Shown here: positions 36,469 to 47,688 of the stretch, one piece after another
Numbering within the stretch: the first letter of the stretch is position 1
Layout: each line of letters begins with the position of its first letter
Source of the DNA: Paenibacillus xylanivorans
Lineage (GTDB): Bacteria; Bacillota; Bacilli; Paenibacillales; Paenibacillaceae
Assembly (NCBI RefSeq): GCF_001280595.1
Contig: NZ_LITU01000050.1
Location: 303,171 to 356,545 of the forward strand
Reading direction: 5' to 3'
DNA length: 53,375 nt
Notes under the pieces: model-generated
What the model saw: only the letters and a program-made list of their open reading frames with translations
The model's database searches: none
Told to the model about the DNA's origin: nothing
Program-made: the position numbers and the translations under genes

Positions 36469-36771
36469 ATGGTGACGATGGAGCCGATTGTGGTTGGAGA
36501 ACATGTTCTGGTCGGGGTAGAGGTAAAGCTGCCCAAAACGACATTACTGACGATTAATACATCCAAAGGATATATCATGTGCGGAGCACTCGATGTAGGG
36601 TTACTTAATGAAAAGCTTGGGGATCGCAAAATTATTGCAGCTCGGGCGGTTGGCGTGCGCACATTGGAACAGCTGCTGCATGCACCTATGGAGTCAGTGA
36701 CAACGGAAGCCGAGGCTATGGGCATTACGGTTGGCATGACGGGTGTTGAAGCATTGCTCAAGATGATTTAA
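36469..36771 (+). CDS. yunC: YunC, DUF1805 family protein
   Basis: A 100-residue DUF1805 protein, as in B. subtilis YunC (101). The run KGYIMCGALDVGLLNEKLG and the RAVGVRTLEQLL segment are near-identical in the family. Function unknown. ATG 36469 (MVTMEPIVV) matches the family start; AGGAGG lies 14 bases upstream, slightly far, and an in-frame GTG exists at 36442. In B. subtilis yunC is next to yunD; here the yunD homologue is about 13 kb away. Confidence 0.92.
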   Translation: MVTMEPIVVGEHVLVGVEVKLPKTTLLTINTSKGYIMCGALDVGLLNEKLGDRKIIAARAVGVRTLEQLLHAPMESVTTEAEAMGITVGMTGVEALLKMI

Positions 36772-36794
36772 TCACTGGAAATTAGACGATTAAG

Positions 36795-36826
36795 AAAGGG
36801 CTCCCCAACTGGGAAGCCCTCTCTTT
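36795..36826. terminator. Probable bidirectional terminator between yunC and mtnA
   Basis: AGGGCT/AGCCCT stem with inner CCC/GGG; the T runs on both sides are weak. Confidence 0.6.
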
Positions 36827-36881
36827 AATTTACATGTACCAATGCTATAAAAATCAAACGTTCAAACTTACTTTAACTAAT

Positions 36882-37955
36882 TTAAGCTTCATCCTTGGCG
36901 AACAGGGCAGCCAGATTCTCTTTGAAAGGAGCATGAACGACGCCTTTTTCCGTAATAATGGCCGTTACATATTCATTAGGTGTGACGTCAAACGCCGGAT
37001 TGAATACTTTCACACCTTGCGGTGCAGTACGTTTGCCAAAACCTTCAGTTACTTCCTCCGCAGCGCGTTCCTCAATCGGAATGAGATCTCCGGATGGCGT
37101 AGACAGGTCAATGGTGGACAGTGGGCTGGCTACATAAAAAGGAATGTTGTGCGCTTTGGCAAGGACCGCTACGCTGTATGTTCCGATTTTGTTTGCTACA
37201 TCCCCATTGGCAGCGACGCGGTCTGTACCGACGATAACTGCCTGAATCCAACCTTTGGACATGACCATGCCTGCCATGTTGTCACAAATCAGAGTAACGT
37301 CAATACCGGCTTGCTGGAGCTCGAAAGCCGTGAGGCGTGCACCCTGAAGGACCGGACGAGTTTCATCTGCGAATACTTTAAGGTTGATGCCGCGCTCGTG
37401 AGCGAGGTACATCGGTGCAGTCGCTGTTCCGTATTTCGCGGTTGCAAGTCCGCCTGCATTACAGTGTGTGAGTACACCCATACCGTCTGCGAACAAAGGA
37501 AGAGCATTTTCACCGATAAGGCGGCAAACTTCTTCGTCTTCTTTCTGAATCAAGAGAGCTTCCGCTTCAAGAGCTGCATTGCTATCTTCGATATTTGCCC
37601 CGGATTCAGCGAGGTCACTGGCCTTTTGCATCATGCGATCCAGCGCCCAGAACAGGTTCACAGCTGTTGGACGGGAAGTAGCAAGATGAGCACAGATGGA
37701 TTTTACATGATCCAGCCATCCTTGGATGGCAAGTCCGTCATATGCCTTGGCACCGAGTACTACGCCGAATGCAGCAGCGATCCCAATTGCGGGAGCACCG
37801 CGTACTTTCATTGAGTGGATGGATTCCCATACCTCCTCGGGCGTGTACAGTTTAAGCATCAGAATCGTTTCAGGCAGCAGACGCTGGTCAAGCATTTCAA
37901 GCTTGTCCTGTTTCCATATGAGGGAGGACAGAGGCTGATGTTCAGGGGTTGTCAT
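36882..37955 (-). CDS. mtnA: S-methyl-5-thioribose-1-phosphate isomerase
   Basis: A 357-residue enzyme of the methionine salvage pathway, converting methylthioribose-1-phosphate to methylthioribulose-1-phosphate. Motifs: [18 protein letters not shown], the catalytic Cys in [11 protein letters not shown], and the catalytic Asp in [25 protein letters not shown] precedes the ATG. Second gene of an mtnK-mtnA operon (45-base gap). Confidence 0.96.
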   Translation of the reverse strand: MTTPEHQPLSSLIWKQDKLEMLDQRLLPETILMLKLYTPEEVWESIHSMKVRGAPAIGIAAAFGVVLGAKAYDGLAIQGWLDHVKSICAHLATSRPTAVNLFWALDRMMQKASDLAESGANIEDSNAALEAEALLIQKEDEEVCRLIGENALPLFADGMGVLTHCNAGGLATAKYGTATAPMYLAHERGINLKVFADETRPVLQGARLTAFELQQAGIDVTLICDNMAGMVMSKGWIQAVIVGTDRVAANGDVANKIGTYSVAVLAKAHNIPFYVASPLSTIDLSTPSGDLIPIEERAAEEVTEGFGKRTAPQGVKVFNPAFDVTPNEYVTAIITEKGVVHAPFKENLAALFAKDEA

Positions 37956-38000
37956 GGATGTTCCTCCGTTCCGTAAGTTAAGCTTTGTGAGTTCTTTAAG

Positions 38001-39218
38001 TTAAATTTTAATAGAAGAAACCGCAGTAGCTACTGTATCGAGAAGTTCACCAATGGTATTCAGATTGCGATTACGCTTGATGAGTGCTTTACCAATGGCC
38101 AGCGTTTTGCGCTGAGCACGTTCACGTTCTGTTGCATCTTCAATCGTATCGATATCTGCGACATGCGCCAGTCCGACAATACGGCGGACCATTTTCGCGC
38201 CAGCGAAGCCAGCAGTGTCTCTGAATAATTGTTGTACATAAAGGTCTTCGTATCCAGGCGCTTTAGCCATAGGATCAACCAGATCCGAAGCCCACAGGCT
38301 GCGGAAGCGGGATTCGAATTCAGTCCATACGTCACGAACCATATTTAGCAAAATCGTTTCACGCTCATGAAGAGCCGTCTGATCCTGGAATCGTCCTGGC
38401 AGGGAGGCGTAATGGAGAAGCAGATTGGCAAGCACGGCTCCTACATCAAATCCCATTGGGCCGAAATAGGCAAATTCGGGGTCAATGACTTTGGTGGATT
38501 CAGGCGTGACAAAAATACTGCCTGTGTGCAAATCCCCATGAAGTAGAGCTTGACCGTGCGTGAGAAATTTCTCGCGCAGCAAGGCGACTTCAAGATGGAG
38601 TTCTCCATCCGTCCGAAGTGCTTCTGCTTCGTCTTCAATGGAAGGCTCATAGTTATTTTTCTCCGCAATGCGATACGGTTCATCAAAGATCAGATCTTCG
38701 GTTATTTTACATTGATCCGGATTAACGAATCTGCCCTGTTTCTCTTTCTTCAGTTGCTGGTTCATGCCAAGATCTGACGTGAAAAATAATGTTCTTGCCA
38801 TAAACTCCCCAATATGTTGTGCAAAGAGAGGATACGTTCCGCCATCGATGAGGCCTTTACGCATGATCACATGATCGCTCAAATCTTCCATCACGGTTAA
38901 GGCGAGATCATCATCATAATGGTACACTTCGGGCACCATTCCCGGACATAGACGATATTCTTCCTGTAAGATTTCCCGTTCAATTCTGGCACGTACCAGA
39001 GACAGTGGCCATGATTCTCCAACCACTTTCGCATAAGGAAGGGCCTGTTTGATAATGATACTTTTATCGGCGTTCTGATCCGTGATATGGAAGACCAAAT
39101 TCAGATTGCCGTCACCGATCTCACGACATTCCAGATTCGCATCTGCCGCAAACGGACCAGGTAATGTTTTGGCCAGTTCGATTGCATCCTGGGGTGTAAA
39201 AGGGTGATATTGGGACAA
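38001..39218 (-). CDS. mtnK: S-methyl-5-thioribose kinase
   Basis: A 405-residue aminoglycoside-phosphotransferase-fold kinase that phosphorylates methylthioribose at C1. Family stretches: CREIGDGNLNLVFHI, KQALPYAKVVGESWPL, LLHGDLHTGSI (catalytic Asp) and VIDPEFAYFGPMGFDVG (metal-binding Asp). TTG 39218 is chosen because GGAGGTGG lies 6 bases upstream; the in-frame ATG at 39233 is inside that site. B. subtilis mtnK is controlled by a SAM-I riboswitch; I see no S-box motif here. A possible -10 (TATACT, minus strand 39281-39286) lies about 60 bases upstream. Confidence 0.95.
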   Translation of the reverse strand: MSQYHPFTPQDAIELAKTLPGPFAADANLECREIGDGNLNLVFHITDQNADKSIIIKQALPYAKVVGESWPLSLVRARIEREILQEEYRLCPGMVPEVYHYDDDLALTVMEDLSDHVIMRKGLIDGGTYPLFAQHIGEFMARTLFFTSDLGMNQQLKKEKQGRFVNPDQCKITEDLIFDEPYRIAEKNNYEPSIEDEAEALRTDGELHLEVALLREKFLTHGQALLHGDLHTGSIFVTPESTKVIDPEFAYFGPMGFDVGAVLANLLLHYASLPGRFQDQTALHERETILLNMVRDVWTEFESRFRSLWASDLVDPMAKAPGYEDLYVQQLFRDTAGFAGAKMVRRIVGLAHVADIDTIEDATERERAQRKTLAIGKALIKRNRNLNTIGELLDTVATAVSSIKI

Positions 39219-39323
39219 GAATGCCACCTCCATATATATGAAGAAACAGGAAAACCCACTTCTTTGCTTGGTATATGTCAGTATATCGGAAATAACTGTG
39301 ATTTTGTACCCTTTTTTTGAGAC

Positions 39324-39380
39324 GGCCTATACCGGACTTGTTTCGAACTTCCGGTGTACGGGTAAAAACAAATAGGCCGG
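39324..39380. other. Structured inverted-repeat element upstream of mtnK/dps
   Basis: CGGCCTAT (39324-39331) pairs perfectly with ATAGGCCG (39373-39380) and encloses a second hairpin ACCGGA/TCCGGT (39332-39356). No T run on either side, so not a terminator. Function and strand unknown. Confidence 0.5.
39341..39366 (+). promoter_or_regulatory. Possible sigma-B promoter of dps
   Basis: GTTTCG, 14 bases, GGGTAA resembles the sigma-B consensus GTTTAA-N12-14-GGGTAT. B. subtilis dps is sigma-B dependent. It overlaps the hairpin element, so the match may be chance. Confidence 0.3.
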
Positions 39381-39386
39381 ACGGTT

Positions 39387-39451
39387 GACAGAAATACCGC
39401 CGACAAGGCTCTCCGCCACATGGTGGAGCCGGATTGTTAAATCTCTGTCAC
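39387..39451. other. Extended hairpin upstream of dps
   Basis: TGACAGA (39387-39393) pairs with TCTGTCA (39445-39451). Inside, ACAA/TTGT and CTCCGCC/GGTGGAG (39412-39429, loop ACAT) continue the stem with bulges. It would lie in the dps leader if read on the plus strand. No known RNA class recognised. Confidence 0.5.
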
Positions 39452-39516
39452 TTACCGCAGATTAACCTGCTTAAGTGAATGTCAGACTAATTTTATAATA
39501 AAAGGATGGGATTAAG

Positions 39517-39978
39517 ATGGCTACAAAAAACAAAACAGATCAAGCGAAATCGGTGGAACAAGTACTTAATCGTCAGGTAGCAAACCTGAACGTCCTGTAT
39601 GTTAAAATCCATAACTATCACTGGTATGTAAAAGGACCTAACTTTTTCACACTGCATGTAAAATTTGAAGAATTCTACAATGAAGTGACTGTACAAATGG
39701 ATGAAATCGCTGAACGTATTCTTACCCTCAAAGGCAGCCCTGCGGCTACAATGAAAGAGTATCTTGAGCTTTCCTCCATTCAAGAGGCTGCGGGTGGCGA
39801 AGACGCCAACACAATGGTACAGAACCTGATCGAGGATTTTGCTACATTGTCGAATGAGTATCAGGAAGGTATTGAAGTGGCAGATGCTGCGGAAGACCAA
39901 CCAACATCCGACATGCTGACAGGCTTCAAGGCTGATCTGGAGAAACATATGTGGATGCTTCGCTCTTTCTTGGGCTAA
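39517..39978 (+). CDS. dps: Dps family ferritin-like DNA-protection protein
   Basis: A 153-residue Dps. The ferroxidase ligands are spaced as in the family: H35, H47, D62, E66 (HWYVKG, LHVKFEEFY, QMDEIAER). Dodecamers oxidise and store iron with hydrogen peroxide and can shield DNA. AAAGGATGGG precedes the ATG. A TATAAT at 39494 lies too close to the start to be its -10. Followed by an inverted repeat TTGTCAG/CTGACAA (40045-40081) without a T run. Confidence 0.94.
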   Translation: MATKNKTDQAKSVEQVLNRQVANLNVLYVKIHNYHWYVKGPNFFTLHVKFEEFYNEVTVQMDEIAERILTLKGSPAATMKEYLELSSIQEAAGGEDANTMVQNLIEDFATLSNEYQEGIEVADAAEDQPTSDMLTGFKADLEKHMWMLRSFLG

Positions 39979-40105
39979 ACCTATCCTCACATAACGAGCT
40001 TGTTGCCTTATAAACGTTACAGTTACTCCAACCTGCTTTTCACGTTGTCAGGACGACGCCGAGCGTCTATACTGCTGACAAGACTGACTTCGGGAGGAGA
40101 ACGTT

Positions 40106-40681
40106 ATGATAGGCACAACAATACCGGCATTAAAAGAATGGGCCTCCGCAATCAAAGCGCTGGAGACGGGTCGCCAGATTATGGTGATGCGCAAAGGCGG
40201 GATTGTGGAGGAAACCAGACGTTTTGAGTTGAAAAGTCCAGCGTTCTATCTGTATCCGACTTATGAACATCAGCGTAAAGAACTGATAAAGTCCTCTGAT
40301 CATTTCTATGTTGAGGAATCACTGGCCGAGTGGGTGCCTGAAGCTTCGACGATCCGTCTCACCGCATATGCTGAAGTGACACAGGATTTGGAGATTAGAG
40401 ATCAGGAGATGCTGGATCGCCTTCTTGACTTTCATATGTGGACTGCGGATTTTGCTGAAGACCGCCTTAAGTGGAAACGCAAAGATCCACTTCACGTATT
40501 GATACTCCGAGTGTACCGTTTGAAGGAACCGATGGAGATTCCCGTATTATCTGAATACAACGGATGCCGTTCATGGATTTCCATTCCGAATGGTCCGGTG
40601 TCGCGCGAAATGACGCCGGTATTGGACGTTGCGGATTTTGACGAACAGGTACAGAAGATTAACGAGACGCTCAAAATGTAA
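40106..40681 (+). CDS. DUF1802 family protein
   Basis: A 191-residue DUF1802 protein. ALKEWASAIKALETGRQIMVMRKGGI at the start and the FELKSPAFYLYPTYEHQ segment are diagnostic. Function unknown. GGAGGAG lies 8 bases before the ATG. Single-gene unit closed by a strong terminator. Confidence 0.9.
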   Translation: MIGTTIPALKEWASAIKALETGRQIMVMRKGGIVEETRRFELKSPAFYLYPTYEHQRKELIKSSDHFYVEESLAEWVPEASTIRLTAYAEVTQDLEIRDQEMLDRLLDFHMWTADFAEDRLKWKRKDPLHVLILRVYRLKEPMEIPVLSEYNGCRSWISIPNGPVSREMTPVLDVADFDEQVQKINETLKM

Positions 40682-40694
40682 TGTTATTTCTCGG

Positions 40695-40729
40695 AAGGAC
40701 TTGTCCATGATATGGATAGGTCCTTTTTT
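40695..40729 (+). terminator. Intrinsic terminator of the DUF1802 gene
   Basis: AAGGAC..TGTCCAT/ATGGATA..GTCCTT stem followed by six T. Confidence 0.88.
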
Positions 40730-40812
40730 CGGTTAAGAGGAGCAGATTCGATAAAAGGTTGAATCCCTGTGATTTTTCTCACTGTCTATTTATGACGAAG
40801 AAGTTTTGTCAT

Positions 40813-40841
40813 TTGATTCAATCTGGCTTTTATTATAGAAT
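40813..40841 (+). promoter_or_regulatory. Promoter of the suf operon
   Basis: TTGATT, 17-base spacer, TAGAAT. The start near 40848 would give a leader of about 208 bases that holds the 33-bp palindrome. Confidence 0.6.
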
Positions 40842-40891
40842 CAGATAGAATAATGTTTCCTGTAAGGGACAAGAGTTCTTAGGAAATGACT

Positions 40892-40936
40892 TGATAATCA
40901 TTGAGAATCAGTTTAGAATTATTCTAAAGTGATTCT
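40892..40936. promoter_or_regulatory. PerR/Fur-like palindromic operator upstream of sufC
   Basis: The core TTTAGAAT-T-ATTCTAAA (40912-40928) is a perfect 8-1-8 repeat and contains TTAGAATTATTCTAA, the 7-1-7 shape of PerR/Fur boxes. Outer arms AGAATCA (40904-40910) and TGATTCT (40930-40936) extend it to 33 bp with one mismatched pair. Just upstream is a direct repeat TGATAATCA/TGAGAATCA (40892-40910), the first copy starting with a Fur half-site. Confidence 0.6.
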
Positions 40937-41055
40937 TGCTTTGGAGATTGGAGTACAGGAGAAATTCAGGGGAAGCCCTCTTCAGATATTTTAATAGGTG
41001 CTTTTTCGTTTTCGACAGTAAACATCAAATTAATCAATGGAGGGAAACAATACAC

Positions 41056-41838
41056 ATGGCTACGAATTTCGTCATTGAAGGTCTGAAAGCGACGATCGAA
41101 GGTAAGGAGATCCTGAAAGGCATCAACCTGGAAATGAAAGGTGGAGAAATCCACGCAATCATGGGTCCGAACGGAACAGGTAAATCAACACTGGCTTCTG
41201 CTCTGATGGGGCACCCTAAATATGAAGTAACAGACGGTACGATTACACTTGACGGTGAAGATGTACTGGATATGGCTGTAGACGAGCGTGCTCGTGCAGG
41301 TCTATTCCTGGCAATGCAATACCCGAGTGAAATTGCTGGCGTAACGAATTCCGACTTCCTGCGTAGTGCAATTAACGCACGTCGTGGTGAAGGTAACGAG
41401 ATCTCCCTGATCAAGTTCATTCGCCAAATGGAAGGTAAAATGAAAGAACTCGACATGAATCCTGAATTTGCTCACCGTTACCTGAATGAAGGTTTCTCTG
41501 GTGGTGAGAAAAAACGGAACGAGATTCTGCAAATGATGCTGCTTGATCCGAAAATTGTAGTACTCGATGAAATTGACTCCGGTCTGGATATCGATGCTCT
41601 GAAAATCGTGGCAAACGGTGTAAACGCAATGAAGAGCGAAGATCGCGGATTCCTGATCATCACTCACTACCAACGCCTGTTGAACTACATTACACCTGAC
41701 TATGTACACGTAATGATGCAAGGTCGTATCGTGAAGTCCGGCGGCCCTGAACTGGCTCACCGTCTGGAAGCTGAAGGATATGACTGGGTTAAGGCAGAGC
41801 TGGGAATCACAGACGAAACTGTAGGACAGGAAGCGTAA
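41056..41838 (+). CDS. sufC: Fe-S cluster assembly ATPase SufC
   Basis: A 260-residue ABC-type ATPase that drives the SufBCD scaffold. Walker A GPNGTGKST, the Suf-type signature FSGGEKKRNEILQM, Walker B VLDEIDSGLDIDALK. The start ATG 41056 follows GGAGGGAAAC; the frame is open upstream to 40936 but that part overlaps the operator. First gene of sufCDSUB, the essential Fe-S assembly system of Firmicutes. Confidence 0.97.
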   Translation: MATNFVIEGLKATIEGKEILKGINLEMKGGEIHAIMGPNGTGKSTLASALMGHPKYEVTDGTITLDGEDVLDMAVDERARAGLFLAMQYPSEIAGVTNSDFLRSAINARRGEGNEISLIKFIRQMEGKMKELDMNPEFAHRYLNEGFSGGEKKRNEILQMMLLDPKIVVLDEIDSGLDIDALKIVANGVNAMKSEDRGFLIITHYQRLLNYITPDYVHVMMQGRIVKSGGPELAHRLEAEGYDWVKAELGITDETVGQEA

Positions 41839-41862
41839 AGACAAAACGGAGGAGGATAATCA

Positions 41863-44805
<2,943 letters not shown>

Positions 44806-44825
44806 CGATAGGGAGGTAGAGCAAG

Positions 44826-46223
44826 ATGGCTAAAAAAGCACCAGAAATGGAAGAGTATAAATATGGTTTTCGCGACGAGCACAAATCCATCTTTCAAACC
44901 GGTAAAGGTCTGACTGCAGAAGTAGTTACCGAGATTTCCCGGATTAAGAACGAACCGGAATGGATGTTGGAATTCCGTTTGAAATCCCTAAAACAATTCG
45001 AAAAGATGCCAATGCCGAAATGGGGCGGAGATCTCGACGGATTGGATTTCAATGAAATTCAGTATTATGTTCGTGCTTCTGAAAAGCAAGGGAAAACATG
45101 GGAAGAGGTTCCTTCCGAAATTAAGGAAACCTTTGATAAATTGGGTATCCCTGAAGCAGAGCAAAAGTTCCTTGCAGGTGTATCCGCTCAGTATGAGTCC
45201 GAGGTTGTATACCACAACATGCAAAAAGAATTGGAAGATCAGGGCGTAATCTTTATGGATACGGATACTGCACTTAGAGAGCATCCGGAAATCCTGCGTG
45301 AGTATTTCGCAACCGTTATTCCACCAGCAGATAACAAATTTGCTGCACTGAATAGTGCCGTTTGGTCCGGAGGAAGCTTCATCTACGTGCCTAAAGGCGT
45401 GAAATGTGAGGTGCCTCTGCAAGCCTATTTCCGGATTAACTCCGAAAATATGGGACAGTTCGAGCGTACACTTATTATTGCAGACGAAGATAGCTTCGTT
45501 CACTATGTAGAGGGCTGTACAGCTCCGATCTACAGCACGAACTCACTGCACAGTGCGGTCGTTGAGATTATCTGTAAGAAAAATGCCCGTGTTCGTTACA
45601 CAACGATTCAAAACTGGGCACCAAACATCTACAACCTGGTTACCAAACGTGCGGTTGCTGAAGAGAATGCAACGATGGAATGGGTCGATGGTAACATCGG
45701 TTCCAAACTGACGATGAAATATCCAGCCGTAGTACTGAAAGGCCGCGGAGCTAAAGGTTCGGTTCTGTCTATCGCTGTAGCTGGTAAAAATCAGCATCAG
45801 GATGCAGGTGCGAAAATGATTCACTTGGCTCCAGATACAACATCTACGATTGTATCCAAGTCGATCAGTAAACATGGTGGTAAAGTTACTTACCGTGGTC
45901 TGGCTTCCTTTGGTCGCCAAGCGGAAGGCGCGAAATCCAATATCAAATGTGATACGCTCATTTTGGATAATGAGTCCACATCTGATACGATTCCTTACAA
46001 TGAAATTATGAATGATAACATCATGCTGGAGCATGAAGCTACGGTATCCAAAGTGTCCGAGGATCAACTCTTCTACCTGATGAGCCGTGGTTTGACCGAT
46101 GCAGAAGCAACACAGATGATCATCATGGGCTTTATTGAACCTTTCACGAAGGAACTGCCGATGGAATATGCGGTAGAGATGAACAGATTGATCAAGTTCG
46201 AGATGGAAGGCAGCATCGGTTAA
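44826..46223 (+). CDS. sufB: Fe-S cluster scaffold protein SufB
   Basis: A 465-residue SufB, the usual length. [31 protein letters not shown], the core around [20 protein letters not shown] and the final [22 protein letters not shown] are near-invariant. Forms the SufBC2D complex on which clusters are built. Last gene of the operon; terminator at 46318. Confidence 0.98.
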   Translation: MAKKAPEMEEYKYGFRDEHKSIFQTGKGLTAEVVTEISRIKNEPEWMLEFRLKSLKQFEKMPMPKWGGDLDGLDFNEIQYYVRASEKQGKTWEEVPSEIKETFDKLGIPEAEQKFLAGVSAQYESEVVYHNMQKELEDQGVIFMDTDTALREHPEILREYFATVIPPADNKFAALNSAVWSGGSFIYVPKGVKCEVPLQAYFRINSENMGQFERTLIIADEDSFVHYVEGCTAPIYSTNSLHSAVVEIICKKNARVRYTTIQNWAPNIYNLVTKRAVAEENATMEWVDGNIGSKLTMKYPAVVLKGRGAKGSVLSIAVAGKNQHQDAGAKMIHLAPDTTSTIVSKSISKHGGKVTYRGLASFGRQAEGAKSNIKCDTLILDNESTSDTIPYNEIMNDNIMLEHEATVSKVSEDQLFYLMSRGLTDAEATQMIIMGFIEPFTKELPMEYAVEMNRLIKFEMEGSIG

Positions 46224-46550
46224 TCCCGCTGCCATAGCCCGTTTCAGAAAAGGCGATTCTGATTGTGCTGATTTTATGCTGAATCAAGTTTCACGTGATC
46301 TTTATACAGTATCAAAGAAAGATCGAGGGAGTTCCATCCCTCGATCTTTTTTTTATTACATTAGAAACGCTCGCTTTAACCTGGACAACGTGACACTCAG
46401 CTCAACTCTTATGCCCAGCCTTAAATGTAAGCGTGAGAAGACGCAAGTTTTCCCTCATACTTTTCTGGGTTTATTTGTAATAAAATAAGAGAAATAGCAC
46501 AAGCCATTTACTAGATTTAAGCATCTAATGATAGAAAAGGATGTGAATAC
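46224..46550. other. Intergenic region after suf operon
   Basis: Holds the suf terminator; the other ~200 bases are AT-rich. No gene or clear promoter seen. Confidence 0.5.
46318..46354 (+). terminator. Intrinsic terminator of the suf operon
   Basis: AAAGATCGAGGGA/TCCCTCGATCTTT stem with a short loop and a run of eight T. Confidence 0.95.
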
Positions 46551-47270
46551 ATGAGCAACAATCCGTTTAAGGGATATCGGATTACGAGTTCATTTGGCTA
46601 CCGTATTCATCCTATTTCTGGCGGACAGACATTTCATCGTGGAATTGATCTTGTCACAGAGCCATGGAATGGGCCCATACATGCATTTATGGACGGGACT
46701 GTACATTTTGCTGCGGAAGGGGCTACAGGCTCAGGATTCGGTGGTTACGGGCTTACGGTTGCGGTACAGGATCATAGGGGGTACTTGCATTGTTATGCTC
46801 ACCTTTCCCGAATTGCAGTAAAAGTTGGACAGCAAGTGAAACAAGGGCAGCTTCTTGGCAACCAGGGGAGCACGGGGGAAAGCACAGGTCCGCATATGCA
46901 CTATGAGGTGCGCAAAACTAGCTCCCCTTCGTATGGATACACGGCTAGTGAAAATGGTGTTGTTGATCCAGGAATCTATTTGCAATCTGAATATAGTTCA
47001 ACGGTTGAAGGGCAGGAGGGAACCGCAATGACGACGGAGGAAAGAGCGCGGTTAACAGCGATGGAGAAGATGCTGGAATCCCAGTCGGCCTGGATCCAGC
47101 AGCAAAAAAACATTTCCAGTATGGCTTGTCCGTCTTGGGCAGAGGAAGCTTATCATTATTACAAACCATATATAATGAACAATACAGGCAGTTATGATTT
47201 TTGGAGATTGCTTGTCATCATGTATCGCAAGGAGAAGGGCATGAAGGTCTCTTCTAGTTCCTCAAGTTAA
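46551..47270 (+). CDS. M23 (LytM-type) peptidase without signal peptide
   Basis: A 239-residue protein. The M23 domain fills about 1-150 with HRGID (zinc H and D) and HMHYE (HxH), plus the GSTGESTGPH stretch; it begins SSFGYRIHP as usual. Residues about 165-239 are a separate C-terminal module with PSWAEEAYHYYKPYIMNN and YDFWRLLVIMYRKE, which recalls C-terminal domains of phage-type endolysins. No signal peptide or membrane segment, so export would need a holin, lysis or the mother-cell/forespore setting. GAAAAGGATG precedes the ATG. Could be a domesticated endolysin or a sporulation lytic enzyme. Confidence 0.85.
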   Translation: MSNNPFKGYRITSSFGYRIHPISGGQTFHRGIDLVTEPWNGPIHAFMDGTVHFAAEGATGSGFGGYGLTVAVQDHRGYLHCYAHLSRIAVKVGQQVKQGQLLGNQGSTGESTGPHMHYEVRKTSSPSYGYTASENGVVDPGIYLQSEYSSTVEGQEGTAMTTEERARLTAMEKMLESQSAWIQQQKNISSMACPSWAEEAYHYYKPYIMNNTGSYDFWRLLVIMYRKEKGMKVSSSSSS

Positions 47271-47375
47271 CAAACAGATCAAGAGTAAACGTGAAGCTTG
47301 ATTTTCAGGCAAAAGCAGGCAGACAACCATTTATTGAATGTTGCCAGTTCGCCCGGTTCATCCAAACGCAAACGT

Positions 47376-47384
47376 CATATGTTA
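47376..47384 (+). promoter_or_regulatory. Possible sigma-E/K -10 of the YjcZ-like gene
   Basis: CATATGTTA fits the CATAnnnTA -10 of mother-cell sigma factors, 30 bases before the start codon. The -35 is not clear. Confidence 0.3.
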
Positions 47385-47414
47385 GGGTATACCTGATGAA
47401 GAGGAGGCAATCAC

Positions 47415-47546
47415 ATGAGCGAAGTTGGATATGGCTGTGGTGGCAACGTAGGCGGCGTAGGCGGATACAATATGTTCACTAACACGGGTGCGATCTTGGT
47501 ACTGTTCATTCTGTTGGTTATCATCACTAAAGCATTCTGCGTTTAA
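47415..47546 (+). CDS. YjcZ/SscA-like small sporulation membrane peptide
   Basis: A 43-residue peptide. A Gly-rich start (GYGCGGNVGGVGGYN) is followed by one hydrophobic helix (GAILVLFILLVIITK) and a short end. This matches the YjcZ family of tiny spore-coat-associated proteins, which have a Gly/Tyr head and an ALIVVLFILLVI helix. AGAGGAGG is ideally placed before the ATG. Two Cys (8 and 42) are unusual for the family as I know it. Confidence 0.82.
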   Translation: MSEVGYGCGGNVGGVGGYNMFTNTGAILVLFILLVIITKAFCV

Positions 47547-47570
47547 TCTGATTTGAACGAAATGGAATAC

Positions 47571-47604
47571 AAAAAGGGAAGCCTTAACGGCTCCCCTTTT
47601 TTTT
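47571..47604. terminator. Bidirectional terminator
   Basis: AAAAAGGGA-GCC/GGC-TCCCCTTTT stem with an A run before and eight T after; ends the YjcZ-like gene and the convergent HD-GYP gene. Confidence 0.88.
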
Positions 47605-47688
47605 ACGTGTATACAATGTAAACGTGTAAGATGTTCTCTTGAATTTGGGTTACTCTAACTGCTGCTGTGCAGACCTAAATGCTAATGC

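Noticed and set aside
36834..37814. Long plus-strand open frame of 326 codons
   Set aside because: It is antisense to mtnA, is Cys/Phe/His rich without domains and has no ribosome binding site.
39486..39502. PerR-box-like AT-rich repeat and TATAAT just before dps
   Set aside because: Symmetry is imperfect, and a -10 there would put the transcription start on the ribosome binding site.
46276..46488. 70-codon plus-strand frame after sufB
   Set aside because: It contains the suf terminator hairpin and has no ribosome binding site.
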